Source: Algoriphagus halophilus (GTDB taxonomy: Bacteria > Bacteroidota > Bacteroidia > Cytophagales > Cyclobacteriaceae). From it: a DNA stretch of 64,000 nt. The stretch spans positions 1,984,001-2,048,000 of the forward strand of contig NZ_FSRC01000001.1 of assembly GCF_900129785.1 (NCBI RefSeq). The letters run 5' to 3'. How positions within the stretch are numbered: the stretch's first letter is position 1; each line of letters starts with the position of its first letter. Of the stretch, positions 36,354 to 44,854 are shown piece by piece. The position numbers and the translations under genes are program-made. The notes below the pieces were generated by a model. That model made no database searches. It saw only the letters and a program-made list of their open reading frames with translations, and had not been told where the DNA came from.

Positions 36354-36504
36354 GGTTTTGTGGTTATGGTGTTAGTTTTATTTAATTCTTTAGATTCAAT
36401 GCTCATGCCCTTATGCCAACAATTCAAAAAAAGGGGCTTAATTTGGTAAAAAAGCAGGTTTTAGACCTCTATTGATGTCATCTTAACCCGGTAAATTCCG
36501 AGAT

Positions 36505-37980
36505 ATGAGAAATAAATTCCCCAATTCTGGGAATTCCCAGCTATTTGAAAGCACCAACTTATCCATGAATCGAATTAAGTTTTACTCTATCATTTCCCTT
36601 TTTTTAATTATCGTAGGAAGTGGTATTTCCTATTGGACTTCTGAGAGGATTGGGTACTACACTTCTGCTTTGATGGAAACCCAGGATATCCTCCAAAGAA
36701 CAAGTGAACTCTATGCAAGTATTTTAGAAAGAGAAACCAATATTAGAGGCTTTGTGATTACTGGGGAAGAAGCCTTTCTAACCAATTACAGGCAGTCATT
36801 GATAGATGCTCAGATGCTTTTGGATAAATTAAAGGACCTTACCACAGATAATCCAAAGCAGCAACAAAATCTTGAAGTTCTAGAGGATCTAATTAAACAA
36901 CGGGTAACGGTCTTTGAGGAAACTATTTCTTACTATCATGAACATGGAAATTTAGATGGATTTTTAAGTTCTGGAAGAGTCGAAAATGCCCTTAGTGGAT
37001 ACAGGACGATCAAGCAGGTGGTCACCACCATCAATGATGAGGAAAACAGATTATTTGTGGAGCGAAATAGGTCCCTCCTTAATAATATCAATGCCCTTCC
37101 TTTTATCGTTGGTTTAATATCCCTATTCTCAATTTCGGTAGGCTTTGTTACCTTATTTTCAATATTCCATTACAATAAGGTTCAAAAAATCGCTTCAAGA
37201 AGAATCAAAAATTATCAGGAACAACTGCAGGAACAGCTCTATTTGTTGGATGACTCCAATAAGGAATTAGAGCAGTTTGCTTATGTGGCTTCTCATGACT
37301 TACAGGAGCCATTACGGAAAATAACTGCCTTCTCAGATTTATTGGTTGAACAATATTCAGACACACTTAAAGGAGATGGAGAACTTTACCTCAATAGAAT
37401 CACAGTGGCGGCCAATCGCATGAGAAGGCTCATCACGGATCTTTTGGAATATAGCCGGGCAGGAAGGATTACCAGTGAGGAAGAAAAAGAAATAGATCTT
37501 CAAGATGTCATCGAGATTGTTTTAGATGATTTGGAGATCGCCATTGTTGAGAAAAAGGCAAAGGTTGAAGTGGGGACTTTTCCAAAAGTCATCGGAAAAG
37601 AAACCGAGTTCAGGCAAGTGTTTCAAAATTTGATTTCTAATGCTTTGAAATTTTCAGATCCAAAAAAGATTCCTGAGATCAAAATAAACTGCCAGGAGGC
37701 ACCTCAGGAAGAAATAAAACGTATCACTCTATTAGAGCCTGAGCTTTCCTATTATAAGATCACCGTGGAGGATAATGGAATTGGCTTTGATGAAGAATAT
37801 TCAGAAAAAATTTTCGCTATTTTCCAACGTCTTCATGGAAAAAATGCTTTTGAGGGAACTGGAATAGGTCTTTCTATTTCCAAGAAAATCATAGAAAAAT
37901 CGAACGGTACCATTCAAGCAAAAAGCGAACTTGGAGTAGGCTCAGTGTTTACGATCTATTTGCCGGTCATTCCATCTTAA
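36505..37980 (+). CDS. CHASE3-domain sensor histidine kinase
   Basis: This 491-aa membrane kinase has a first membrane helix (about 26-45), an extracytoplasmic CHASE3 sensor (about 48-185, with RETNIRGFVITGEE), a second helix (about 190-215), a short coiled coil, a HisKA domain with the phospho-His in FAYVASHDLQEPLRKI (about 263) and an ATPase domain with N box NLISNALKFSD, G1 EDNGIGF and G2 GTGIGLSI. The phytochrome-type HisKA often pairs with Rcp1-like receivers such as the gene 106 bases downstream. The start may instead be Met21 (36565). Confidence 0.93.
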   Translation: MRNKFPNSGNSQLFESTNLSMNRIKFYSIISLFLIIVGSGISYWTSERIGYYTSALMETQDILQRTSELYASILERETNIRGFVITGEEAFLTNYRQSLIDAQMLLDKLKDLTTDNPKQQQNLEVLEDLIKQRVTVFEETISYYHEHGNLDGFLSSGRVENALSGYRTIKQVVTTINDEENRLFVERNRSLLNNINALPFIVGLISLFSISVGFVTLFSIFHYNKVQKIASRRIKNYQEQLQEQLYLLDDSNKELEQFAYVASHDLQEPLRKITAFSDLLVEQYSDTLKGDGELYLNRITVAANRMRRLITDLLEYSRAGRITSEEEKEIDLQDVIEIVLDDLEIAIVEKKAKVEVGTFPKVIGKETEFRQVFQNLISNALKFSDPKKIPEIKINCQEAPQEEIKRITLLEPELSYYKITVEDNGIGFDEEYSEKIFAIFQRLHGKNAFEGTGIGLSISKKIIEKSNGTIQAKSELGVGSVFTIYLPVIPS

Positions 37981-37992
37981 TAAGTTAGTGCA

Positions 37993-38007
37993 CCAAATGA
38001 CATTTGG
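37993..38007. promoter_or_regulatory. Inverted repeat between the kinase and the Rcp1-like receiver
   Basis: CCAAATG-a-CATTTGG is a perfect 7-bp inverted repeat with a 1-base centre, 80 bases before the receiver start. It could be an operator. There is no T-run. Confidence 0.3.
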
Positions 38008-38086
38008 GCCATATATCAATAAATAACTCACACAATTATTTTATTCGCAAAAAACTGATATCTTTTTGGGCCTTTAAAAAACACCT

Positions 38087-38530
38087 ATGTTCGTGAAAAA
38101 GCCAATTAACATACTTGTCGCAGAAGACGATGATGATGATAAATTATTGATCATAAAAGCGTTTCAAAAAACGCTGCCAAAAGAGAATGTCACCTGCGTC
38201 GAAGATGGAGAGGCACTACTTCAGTACCTGAATCGTTCTGCTCCTTTTGATGATTTGACTAATTATCCTGTTCCTGATATCATCTTACTCGATCTGAACA
38301 TGCCTAGAAAGGATGGCAGGACCGCACTTGCTGAAATCAAAAGCCATGAGGATTTTAAAAAAATCCCAGTGATCATTTTCACTACCTCAAATTTGAAAGA
38401 TGATATAGAAGTCACTTACAAAATGGGGAGCAATAGCTACATCACTAAACCGGGATCTTTTGAAGGACTGGTAAAAGTGGCTAAGGAAATTGAAAATTAT
38501 TGGTCCAATACGGTCATGTTACCGATTTAA
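38087..38530 (+). CDS. Rcp1-like stand-alone response regulator
   Basis: This 147-aa receiver has the acidic cluster EDDDDD, phospho-Asp in IILLDLNMPRKDG, Thr in FTTSN and Lys in YITKPGSF. The insert between strands 2 and 3 (LNRSAPFDDLTNYPVPD) is typical of the Rcp1 subgroup that works with phytochrome-like kinases. It is followed 13 bases later by a receiver-PAS-kinase protein, and the three signalling genes look like one pathway. Confidence 0.93.
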   Translation: MFVKKPINILVAEDDDDDKLLIIKAFQKTLPKENVTCVEDGEALLQYLNRSAPFDDLTNYPVPDIILLDLNMPRKDGRTALAEIKSHEDFKKIPVIIFTTSNLKDDIEVTYKMGSNSYITKPGSFEGLVKVAKEIENYWSNTVMLPI

Positions 38531-38543
38531 AAAACTAGCAAGC

Positions 38544-39986
38544 ATGAGTTCTGAAACCATTCGCATTTTATATGTCGATGATGATCCGGATGATTTATTC
38601 CTCTTTTCTACCATTTTAAAAAAAATAAAAGAAACCAATTATCAGATTGAGTCTGCAGCATCCTATGAAGAGGCGTTGGAGAAATCCCAAGAGCGCTTTG
38701 ACGTTTACCTTGTAGACTACAAACTTGGCAAAGCAACCGGATTAGAACTGATCCAAGAAATAAAATCGATTCAAAAACATGCCCCAGTAATCATGCTGAC
38801 GGGAATGAATACCGGTTCAATTGATCAAGAGGCTCTTCAATTAGGGGCCTCTGATTATTTAATCAAAGGGGAATTTGATGCAAGAACATTAGACCGAACC
38901 TTGCGATATGCCATCCGGGATTCCCAATTAATGGAATCTTTGGACGGTGCCGCTATTAAATTTCGATCCATTTTTGAGAGAGCCGGAGACCCCTTCCTCT
39001 TAATGGATGGAACGAGCAAAATATTGGAGGCGAATCCTATTTTTATTTCAAAATTTGGGATAGAACCCCATTCGGAAGAATCCGGGTTGGGTTATTTTTT
39101 TACCGACTTAATAGAGGACCAGGTATCCAGGTTGATTTTAATGGACGTTTTGGGTAAAAAATCTGAACTGTATGATCTAGAAACCGTCCTGAAAATAGAC
39201 AGCGATACCCATATCAATGCATTGATCAGTATTGCCAAACAGGATGCCAACCTTTTCCAAGTGTTGATCAAAGATCTGACAGCCATGAAAGCAAAAGAAG
39301 AGGAAGATTTAAACCTGAAAAAATTCTCTTCCACAGGTAGGATTGCCAGACTGCTTGCCCACGAAGTAAAAAATCCACTGACTACCATTGTCTTATCTGC
39401 TGATCAACTCCAAATGGAACTTCCTGAGAATATCCTGGAGGAAAGTGGAGATCTAATTGAAGTCATCCAACGAAACTGTAATCGAATCAACCAATTGGTC
39501 ACCCAGTTATTGGAAAGCACCAGATTTACGGAGTTAGACATTGCCAATTATTCCATCAATGATCTGCTAGATGAATCTTTAGAACAAGTAATTGACCGAG
39601 TCCAAATGAAAAACCTGGATGTCCAAAAAGATTATCAAGATGAGATTTGCAATATCGATGTAGATGCCGAAAAGGTAAAAATTGCACTTATTAACCTACT
39701 GGTAAATGCCATCGAAGCGATGCCCGAATCAGGAGGAAAACTTTTTCTAAAAACTTACATTAAGGGAAAACAATGCAGAGTTGAGTTAAAAGATAATGGA
39801 GTGGGTATTCCTAAGGAAAATTTGGAAAGATTATTTGAGCCTTTTTTCACCAGCAAAGAATCTGGTTCAGGTTTGGGCTTAACCAATACCCAAAACATCA
39901 TCTTAAGCCATGGAGGCTCCATACGCGTAAAAAGTGAAGAAGGAGTAGGAACCACATTTTTGCTAAGCTTCAATTTGAGTTCTTAA
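38544..39986 (+). CDS. Receiver-PAS-histidine kinase hybrid
   Basis: This 480-aa cytoplasmic protein starts at ATG 38544 (MSSETIRILYVDDD). An N-terminal receiver (about 1-125, phospho-Asp in YLVDYKLGKATG, Lys in YLIKGEF) is followed by a PAS domain (about 140-255), HisKA with the phospho-His in RLLAHEVKNPLTTI (about 278) and an ATPase domain (N box INLLVNAIEAMPE, G1 KDNGVGIP, G2 GSGLGLTNTQ). No membrane segment is present. The receiver placed first suggests that it receives phosphate and switches the kinase, as an intermediate in a relay with the two upstream genes. Confidence 0.92.
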   Translation: MSSETIRILYVDDDPDDLFLFSTILKKIKETNYQIESAASYEEALEKSQERFDVYLVDYKLGKATGLELIQEIKSIQKHAPVIMLTGMNTGSIDQEALQLGASDYLIKGEFDARTLDRTLRYAIRDSQLMESLDGAAIKFRSIFERAGDPFLLMDGTSKILEANPIFISKFGIEPHSEESGLGYFFTDLIEDQVSRLILMDVLGKKSELYDLETVLKIDSDTHINALISIAKQDANLFQVLIKDLTAMKAKEEEDLNLKKFSSTGRIARLLAHEVKNPLTTIVLSADQLQMELPENILEESGDLIEVIQRNCNRINQLVTQLLESTRFTELDIANYSINDLLDESLEQVIDRVQMKNLDVQKDYQDEICNIDVDAEKVKIALINLLVNAIEAMPESGGKLFLKTYIKGKQCRVELKDNGVGIPKENLERLFEPFFTSKESGSGLGLTNTQNIILSHGGSIRVKSEEGVGTTFLLSFNLSS

Positions 39987-40018
39987 ATACACCCTGTGGT
40001 AGTGAAAAAATAATTCCC

Positions 40019-40525
40019 ATGGATTTTCAAGGAAAATTAGAAAACTTCGAATTCAATCATTGGAGCTACCATGTACCTGTTCCTGATGAACTGGCTACTC
40101 AATTACTGGAAAAGAGTGAAAGAAGGGTTCTGGTTAAAATCAATCAACTAGGGCCCTATCATATGGCTTTGATGAAAGCCAAAGCGTATTGGTATATTTT
40201 AATCAACCAAGAGATCCGGACCAAATTAAAATTAGCGTCTGGGGATTCACTTTCCATCTCCATAGAGAGTGATTTTAGTGAATTTGGACATGAATTACCT
40301 GAAGAGTTTCAAGTATTAATGGACCAAGATGAGGAAGGAAATAAGTATTTCAAATCCTTGACGCCTGGTAAACAAAGAAGCTTGGTTTACCTGGTCACCA
40401 AAGTAAAAAATCCTGAAAGCAGGATGAAGAAGTCACTGGCCATTATGCATCATCTCCGATTATCCAAAGGAAAAATAGACTTCAAACAATTAAACGAACT
40501 GATTAAGTATTACAATAATTTGTAA
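40019..40525 (+). CDS. YdeI/DUF1905-family protein
   Basis: This 168-aa protein has an N-terminal DUF1905-like beta domain (about 1-95, with WSYHVPVPDELA, GPYHMALM and LKLASGDSLSISI) and a C-terminal helical YdeI-type part (about 105-165, LTPGKQRSLVYLV, KKSLAIMHHLR). The family is widespread, with no settled biochemical function. It follows the hybrid kinase by 32 bases. Confidence 0.75.
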   Translation: MDFQGKLENFEFNHWSYHVPVPDELATQLLEKSERRVLVKINQLGPYHMALMKAKAYWYILINQEIRTKLKLASGDSLSISIESDFSEFGHELPEEFQVLMDQDEEGNKYFKSLTPGKQRSLVYLVTKVKNPESRMKKSLAIMHHLRLSKGKIDFKQLNELIKYYNNL

Positions 40526-40587
40526 GGGAGCTGTTTCGGATCCACCAAACGCTTCGTTGGGTTTCTAACAAATTATTTCAAATACCA

Positions 40588-40887
40588 ATGAAGAAATCTT
40601 TCCTTTACTACCTCCTTTTTTCACTAGTTTTTACCCTTGCAGCCTGCCAAGATAAAGATGATCAAGAAGCCGATTTTAGTAAATTCAGAGAAATTGCCTA
40701 CAACTATCTGGACGATTCAACCCAAGAGACCATCGTAGGAAATTGGAAGAAGGCTTTTGTACGAAAAAATGGAAATGGCAATTATGAAGTCCTTTTTAAT
40801 ACTACTTACGATGCACTTTTAGGTCCAATAGTGGTAGAAATTGATGGAAAAACAAGAGACGTAATTAGAATTTACCCAAGAGATTAG
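40588..40887 (+). CDS. Small lipoprotein of unknown function
   Basis: This 99-aa protein has a lipoprotein signal (LAAC at residues 17-20) and a short acidic linker. The remainder is a small alpha/beta domain (FSKFREIAYNYLDDS, then IVGNWKKAFVRK and VVEIDGKTRDVI). I do not recognise the family. It ends before a bidirectional terminator. Confidence 0.7.
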   Translation: MKKSFLYYLLFSLVFTLAACQDKDDQEADFSKFREIAYNYLDDSTQETIVGNWKKAFVRKNGNGNYEVLFNTTYDALLGPIVVEIDGKTRDVIRIYPRD

Positions 40888-40908
40888 AAAGGTATTTAAT
40901 TCAATAAA

Positions 40909-40932
40909 AAGAGGGCAATGCCCTCTTCATTT
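40909..40932. terminator. Bidirectional terminator between convergent genes
   Basis: An 8-bp stem (AAGAGGGC / GCCCTCTT) with a 3-base loop has T-runs on both outer sides. It serves the lipoprotein gene (plus) and the bTHX gene (minus). Confidence 0.82.
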
Positions 40933-41058
40933 TTAATCCTCTTTTATTTTAAATTTTTCCCTTCTTGCAGCTTTGTTCGACTCTTTCTTAGGTCTACTGG
41001 CGCCAAAAGTCCCTCTGTTGGTTTTACCTTTTTTAGTTTTCATATCTCCTTTTCCCAT
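40933..41058 (-). CDS. 30S ribosomal protein bTHX (Thx)
   Basis: This 41-aa basic peptide runs from ATG at 41058 to TAA at 40933. It begins MGKGDMKTKKGKTNRGTFGA and continues with SRPKKESNK and a Lys/Arg-rich end. The MGKGD-K-TK-GK--RG--G--RPKK pattern is that of bacterial THX, which binds at the top of the 30S head and is common in Bacteroidota. The tail after RPKK is longer than in short forms. It was found by reading the minus strand of the gap. Confidence 0.85.
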   Translation of the reverse strand: MGKGDMKTKKGKTNRGTFGASRPKKESNKAARREKFKIKED

Positions 41059-41192
41059 AATTATTTTGGTTTAATTTGATTCATTTGAAGGTAAAAAACT
41101 GATAAAAAAATGTCAAGCCTTGCGACGCCGGGACAATGGGGATTCATGAATTAAAACTATCTTTCCTTCCTAATAAGTAATTTTATTTTGGG

Positions 41193-41918
41193 ATGACTAA
41201 GAAACAATTACCGGAAATAAATTGTGATTTAGGGGAAGGCATACCCTCTGAAGAAAAGATTTTTCCGTGGATTGATGCCGCTAGTATCGCCTGCGGAGGA
41301 CATTATGGAGATCGATCCAGTATATATCAATCTTTACAGTTGGCAAAAAAATTCGGAAAGAATGTAGGAGCCCATCCCTCCTACCCAGATCGGGAAAATT
41401 TTGGTAGGCAATCCATTTCGATCAGCAATGAGGATTTGATTCAAAGTATTCAAACGCAACTCAACTTATTTCTTGAGGTCGCCAATGACTTGGGCTTCAC
41501 ATTGGATCATATCAAGTTCCATGGTGCCCTGTATAATGATGCTGCGAAAAGAGTGGATCTTGCAGCATCCTTGACCAACTTCCTCCTAAAGACCTATCCC
41601 CAAACACCTGTTTTCACTCCTCCCAATTCGGAAATGGAAAGACTGTGCATAGAAAAAGGGTTGCCAATCAGAAGAGAGGTGTTTGCAGATAGAGCCTATC
41701 ATTCAGATTATTCATTGGTATCAAGAAATATCAAGGGTTCTCTGCTCAGTGATTTCGAGAGTATCAATCACCAATTGGATCCATTATTTACCAAAGGCGA
41801 ACTAATCTCTATAGAGGGTGTCCATTTACCGATTCAAGCGGATACTTTATGCTTTCATGGAGACAATCCAGGCTTGGATTCTTTTCTTTCAGCAATTAGA
41901 CAAACCTGGTGGACATGA
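41193..41918 (+). CDS. pxpA: 5-oxoprolinase subunit A (LamB/YcsF family)
   Basis: This 241-aa protein is the metal-dependent TIM-barrel-like subunit of the PxpABC 5-oxoprolinase, which opens the ring of the waste product 5-oxoproline to glutamate with ATP. Family marks are INCDLGEG at residues 9-16, ASIACGGHYGD, NVGAHPSYPDRENFGR, DHIKFHGALYN and EVFADRAY. The gene is followed by pxpB with a 4-base ATGA overlap, and all three subunits are present in order. Confidence 0.95.
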   Translation: MTKKQLPEINCDLGEGIPSEEKIFPWIDAASIACGGHYGDRSSIYQSLQLAKKFGKNVGAHPSYPDRENFGRQSISISNEDLIQSIQTQLNLFLEVANDLGFTLDHIKFHGALYNDAAKRVDLAASLTNFLLKTYPQTPVFTPPNSEMERLCIEKGLPIRREVFADRAYHSDYSLVSRNIKGSLLSDFESINHQLDPLFTKGELISIEGVHLPIQADTLCFHGDNPGLDSFLSAIRQTWWT

Positions 41919-42613
41919 AACCGATTCACTCCATCATCACCCCCACCCTTTCCGAGATAAAATGGAACCTGGAAATTTCCGACCTGCTTTTACAAAAACA
42001 GTTAGCGCTAAAAAGTATTCTTGAAAGCCATTTTCAAAAAAACATACTAGAGATACGGGTTGGATTCAAGACTCTGGGAATCTCCTGGAAATCCAAACTT
42101 CCTTTCAAGGAGGTTCAAGCCCTTATGGATCAATTTGAGGAAATGGAAGAATATGCTCCCCTTTCTAACAAGGTCTGGCAAATCCCTGCCTGCTATGATG
42201 TAGACCTTGGAAGAGATTTAGAAAATTTAGCTTCTGCCAAAGGTTTAGAAGTGGAAGCCTTGATTGACCTTCATTCAAAAAATAACTACCGATTACATTT
42301 CTATGGTTTTTTACCTGGCTTTATGTACTTGCAAGGTCTTCCCAACGTACTTTTTACCCCTAGAAAATCTGTCCCAGATGCCAGTGTACCAGCTGGATCT
42401 ATTGCTATTGGAGGAAATCAAACAGGAATATACCCAAGTGATAGTCCTGGTGGATGGCATTTAATTGGCCAAACACCGATTATTCTTTTTGATCCCTCAA
42501 ACAGTCCTCCTGTTTGGGCCAGTCCTGGGGATCTAATTAAATTCAACCCAATCACTTTAGAGGAATTCAAATCAATTCAACAGGATCCTCATCAACCGGT
42601 TTGGAAAAAATGA
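41915..42613 (+). CDS. pxpB: 5-oxoprolinase subunit B (KipI-like)
   Basis: This 232-aa protein belongs to the KipI/allophanate-hydrolase-subunit-1 family. Marks include IPACYD, the FLPGFMYLQGLP stretch and the Pro/Gly-rich VPAGSIAIGGNQTGIYPSD followed by PGGWHLIGQTP. The start at ATG 41915 overlaps the pxpA stop; a GTG two codons upstream is less likely. It forms the ATP-using half of the enzyme with PxpC. Length is usual. Confidence 0.94.
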   Translation: MKPIHSIITPTLSEIKWNLEISDLLLQKQLALKSILESHFQKNILEIRVGFKTLGISWKSKLPFKEVQALMDQFEEMEEYAPLSNKVWQIPACYDVDLGRDLENLASAKGLEVEALIDLHSKNNYRLHFYGFLPGFMYLQGLPNVLFTPRKSVPDASVPAGSIAIGGNQTGIYPSDSPGGWHLIGQTPIILFDPSNSPPVWASPGDLIKFNPITLEEFKSIQQDPHQPVWKK

Positions 42614-43497
42614 AGGAAAATCAATCTATGTCGATTTTGCGTACTGGTCCGGGTACCAGTGTCCAGGACCTTGGCAGAGAGGGTTTTGGACAATACGGAA
42701 TTCCGGTATCAGGGGCAATGGATCGCATTTCTATGCGTTGGGTAAATCACTTATTACAAAACCCGGAGGAAGAAGCTGTATTGGAAATTTCTCAGCCAGG
42801 CCTGAAGATACACTTTGAATCCCCTACCACCATATGCATTGCTGGGGCGAAAGCAAACCTCAAGTTAAACGACTCCCCTATTAAATCTGAAGGTTTACTT
42901 TCCATCAAGGAAGGCGATGAACTTAGTTTTGGTTCCTTCATCTTGGGGGCTAGGGTGTATTTGGGAGTAAAAAAAGGATTCAAGGTTCCTACCTTACTGA
43001 ATAGCAAAAGCACCTACCCCGGTATTACTGAACTAGGAATGTTAAAAAAAGGGGATCTCTTGGAATATGCATCCATTCAAGAACATCCCAACCCCACCTG
43101 GTCCAGGGTAAAATTTGATCGAAACTGGATGAATTCCAACACCATCGAAGCATATCCTGGTCCCGAATGGAAGGAGTTATCCGATACCACCAAGACCGAA
43201 ATTCAACATACCACATTTACCATTTCCCATCTTCAAAACCGAATGGCCTTCCAATTGGAAGAGCTTATTCCCAACTCCTTAAGTGAAATGGCTACTGCTG
43301 CGGTATATCCTGGCACCGTCCAGTTAACCTCGGGTGGAAAACTAATCATTTTAATGAAGGATGCACAAGTGACCGGGGGCTATCCCAGAATTCTCCAGCT
43401 ATCTGAAAAATCAATTGCCCAGCTTTCCCAAAAATCACCCTACCAACAATTTTCTTTTAAAATAAAAAAGGCCCTGATCTCTCAGAGCCTATATTAA
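42610..43497 (+). CDS. pxpC: 5-oxoprolinase subunit C (KipA-like)
   Basis: This 295-aa protein is of the KipA/allophanate-hydrolase-subunit-2 family, with TGPGTSVQDLGREGFGQYGI and PVSGAMDRISM at the N-terminus, ICIAGAKANLKLND in the middle and GGKLIILMKDAQVTGGYPRI near the end. The start at ATG 42610 overlaps the pxpB stop by 4 bases. The last codons form part of a terminator hairpin that acts on the opposite strand. Confidence 0.94.
   Translation: MKENQSMSILRTGPGTSVQDLGREGFGQYGIPVSGAMDRISMRWVNHLLQNPEEEAVLEISQPGLKIHFESPTTICIAGAKANLKLNDSPIKSEGLLSIKEGDELSFGSFILGARVYLGVKKGFKVPTLLNSKSTYPGITELGMLKKGDLLEYASIQEHPNPTWSRVKFDRNWMNSNTIEAYPGPEWKELSDTTKTEIQHTTFTISHLQNRMAFQLEELIPNSLSEMATAAVYPGTVQLTSGGKLIILMKDAQVTGGYPRILQLSEKSIAQLSQKSPYQQFSFKIKKALISQSLY
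43464..43490 (-). terminator. Terminator of the minus-strand lipoprotein gene
   Basis: Arms AGGC/CTGA and TCAG/GCCT with a 4-base loop and one mismatch are followed, on the minus strand, by six T and a further T-rich stretch. It lies inside the 3' end of pxpC. Confidence 0.7.
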
Positions 43498-43512
43498 AAA
43501 GTTCCCCCTAGT

Positions 43513-44523
43513 TTATCTTCCTGAAGTCGGTGAAGACTGGCTGTTTTCCCAGAATCTAGACCAAAGGAAGAACATTTCAACCTCGAATTTCTTCCTATTC
43601 AATTGGATTGTTGCCCAGTCTACATCTCCTGATGCATCATACTTTTCACTAGCAAGCATTCCAATGGATCCCATCCCTCCAATTTTGTACATATTGCTAA
43701 GATCATCTTCTAAATTGAGTCCATAAAAACCCAAAGATTCAATTAAAATATCAGCCTTTCCCCGGGCATTGGAATTTCTGGCAGCCTCTCTGGCGCTTTG
43801 AACTGCTGGAAGTAACAAGCCTACTGCCACAGGGTCAACTCCATAGCCAATCTCTAATGCTTCCATTGCCTGGTCTAGGCTAATAGGATCTATATTTCTA
43901 GCATTTAAACCCAACACGAATTCGGCAGTTTCTTCCAACTCTGGTTTTTTGATCGGAGGGATGCTATCTTCCCAAGGGCTTCGAGAAGGAGCACTGGTTG
44001 CTCCATTTCCACTGAATATCTTAGCGAAGGGATATTCCTTCTCCGTGGATTCGCCTTTGATATCATCTAATTTCAAGTATCCTGAAATAGCAGCCAATGG
44101 TCCCATGGCAATATCATATTCAATTTCATGCTCGTCTCCGGCAGTTGCTGAATGGTTTCTTTTTGCTGCATCACTGAAAGTGGCTCCTCTTTTAATTAAG
44201 GTAGAGTCAAAAATTGTCAGAGATTTTCTAATCATAGATGCTAAGAAGAATTCCCGAGATCTACTACTTCTTACCATTTCCTCCACTTTGGAAGGAGGCA
44301 GTGTCATCATCACTCCTTGATAGGCATTTTCAGCTATTCCATAATTAAAATTGGCTTTACCTGACCCTATTCCTCCAGAGGATGATCCCATTCTGGCATG
44401 GGGGTTACTCAATTCTACGGCTTGGTCTACATCAGCAAATAACGCTTCTTCATTTGTTCTTGAATCGCATGAAGTATTTAAAATAATGGCGCTTAAAAAA
44501 ATGATAAAAAGATAATTTTTCAT
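43513..44523 (-). CDS. Lipoprotein of unknown function with a DUF1559-like helix motif
   Basis: This 336-aa protein has a lipoprotein signal (LNTSC, Cys19). Gly-rich GSSSGGIGSGKANFNYG at about 47-62 is followed by an alpha-rich body. Residues 236-249 read LLLPAVQSAREAAR, which is the hallmark segment that follows the prepilin helix in planctomycete DUF1559 proteins. Here it is internal, without a prepilin signal and without the H-x9-DG end. I do not recognise the family. It stands alone between pxpC and a kinase operon, in convergent orientation to pxpC. Confidence 0.7.
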   Translation of the reverse strand: MKNYLFIIFLSAIILNTSCDSRTNEEALFADVDQAVELSNPHARMGSSSGGIGSGKANFNYGIAENAYQGVMMTLPPSKVEEMVRSSRSREFFLASMIRKSLTIFDSTLIKRGATFSDAAKRNHSATAGDEHEIEYDIAMGPLAAISGYLKLDDIKGESTEKEYPFAKIFSGNGATSAPSRSPWEDSIPPIKKPELEETAEFVLGLNARNIDPISLDQAMEALEIGYGVDPVAVGLLLPAVQSAREAARNSNARGKADILIESLGFYGLNLEDDLSNMYKIGGMGSIGMLASEKYDASGDVDWATIQLNRKKFEVEMFFLWSRFWENSQSSPTSGR

Positions 44524-44854
44524 GATTATTTAAAGTTTGATTGATTTCGTTTTGGAAGAGCTTTTCCCTTCCGACGATTCAAACATAGACACCTTTCACT
44601 CAGGTATTTGGTCAAAATAGACGAAACAGTCTATCCAATTGATGAAAAAGCCATATCAATTGATAGTTGAATTTTACTCTTATCTATTTGATTTTAAGGG
44701 CACAAATAGGCAACTTCTACAGCTATCAATCAAAAAAGGTCATCCATCAATTGAAAAGGTCCAACCATTAAAGTTCAGGATTCCGAATCGGGTTTAGAGG
44801 TATATTGGAACATTATAAAAGCCAAAAAACAGCTTAGAATTTATATTTTAGGAA
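44524..44854. other. 331-base AT-rich divergent intergenic region
   Basis: No coding region is supported here. It holds repeated CAATTGAT-type boxes (see 44636-44664), with a related CAATTGAA at 44748. It separates the minus-strand lipoprotein from the plus-strand LytS/LytTR operon. Confidence 0.6.
44636..44664. promoter_or_regulatory. Direct repeat CAATTGAT x2, 21 bases apart
   Basis: CAATTGAT occurs at 44636-44643 and 44657-44664, exactly two helical turns apart; the second lies in a perfect 12-bp palindrome (TATCAATTGATA, 44654-44665). Paired direct repeats of about 9 bases at 21-23-base spacing are the usual target of LytTR regulators, and the operon downstream encodes one. It is therefore a possible autoregulatory site. 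Confidence 0.45.

Noticed and set aside
38490..38543. Longer start for the receiver-PAS-kinase overlapping the Rcp1-like gene
   Set aside because: The added 18 residues are not part of a receiver domain, and the ATG at 38544 leads directly into the first beta strand.
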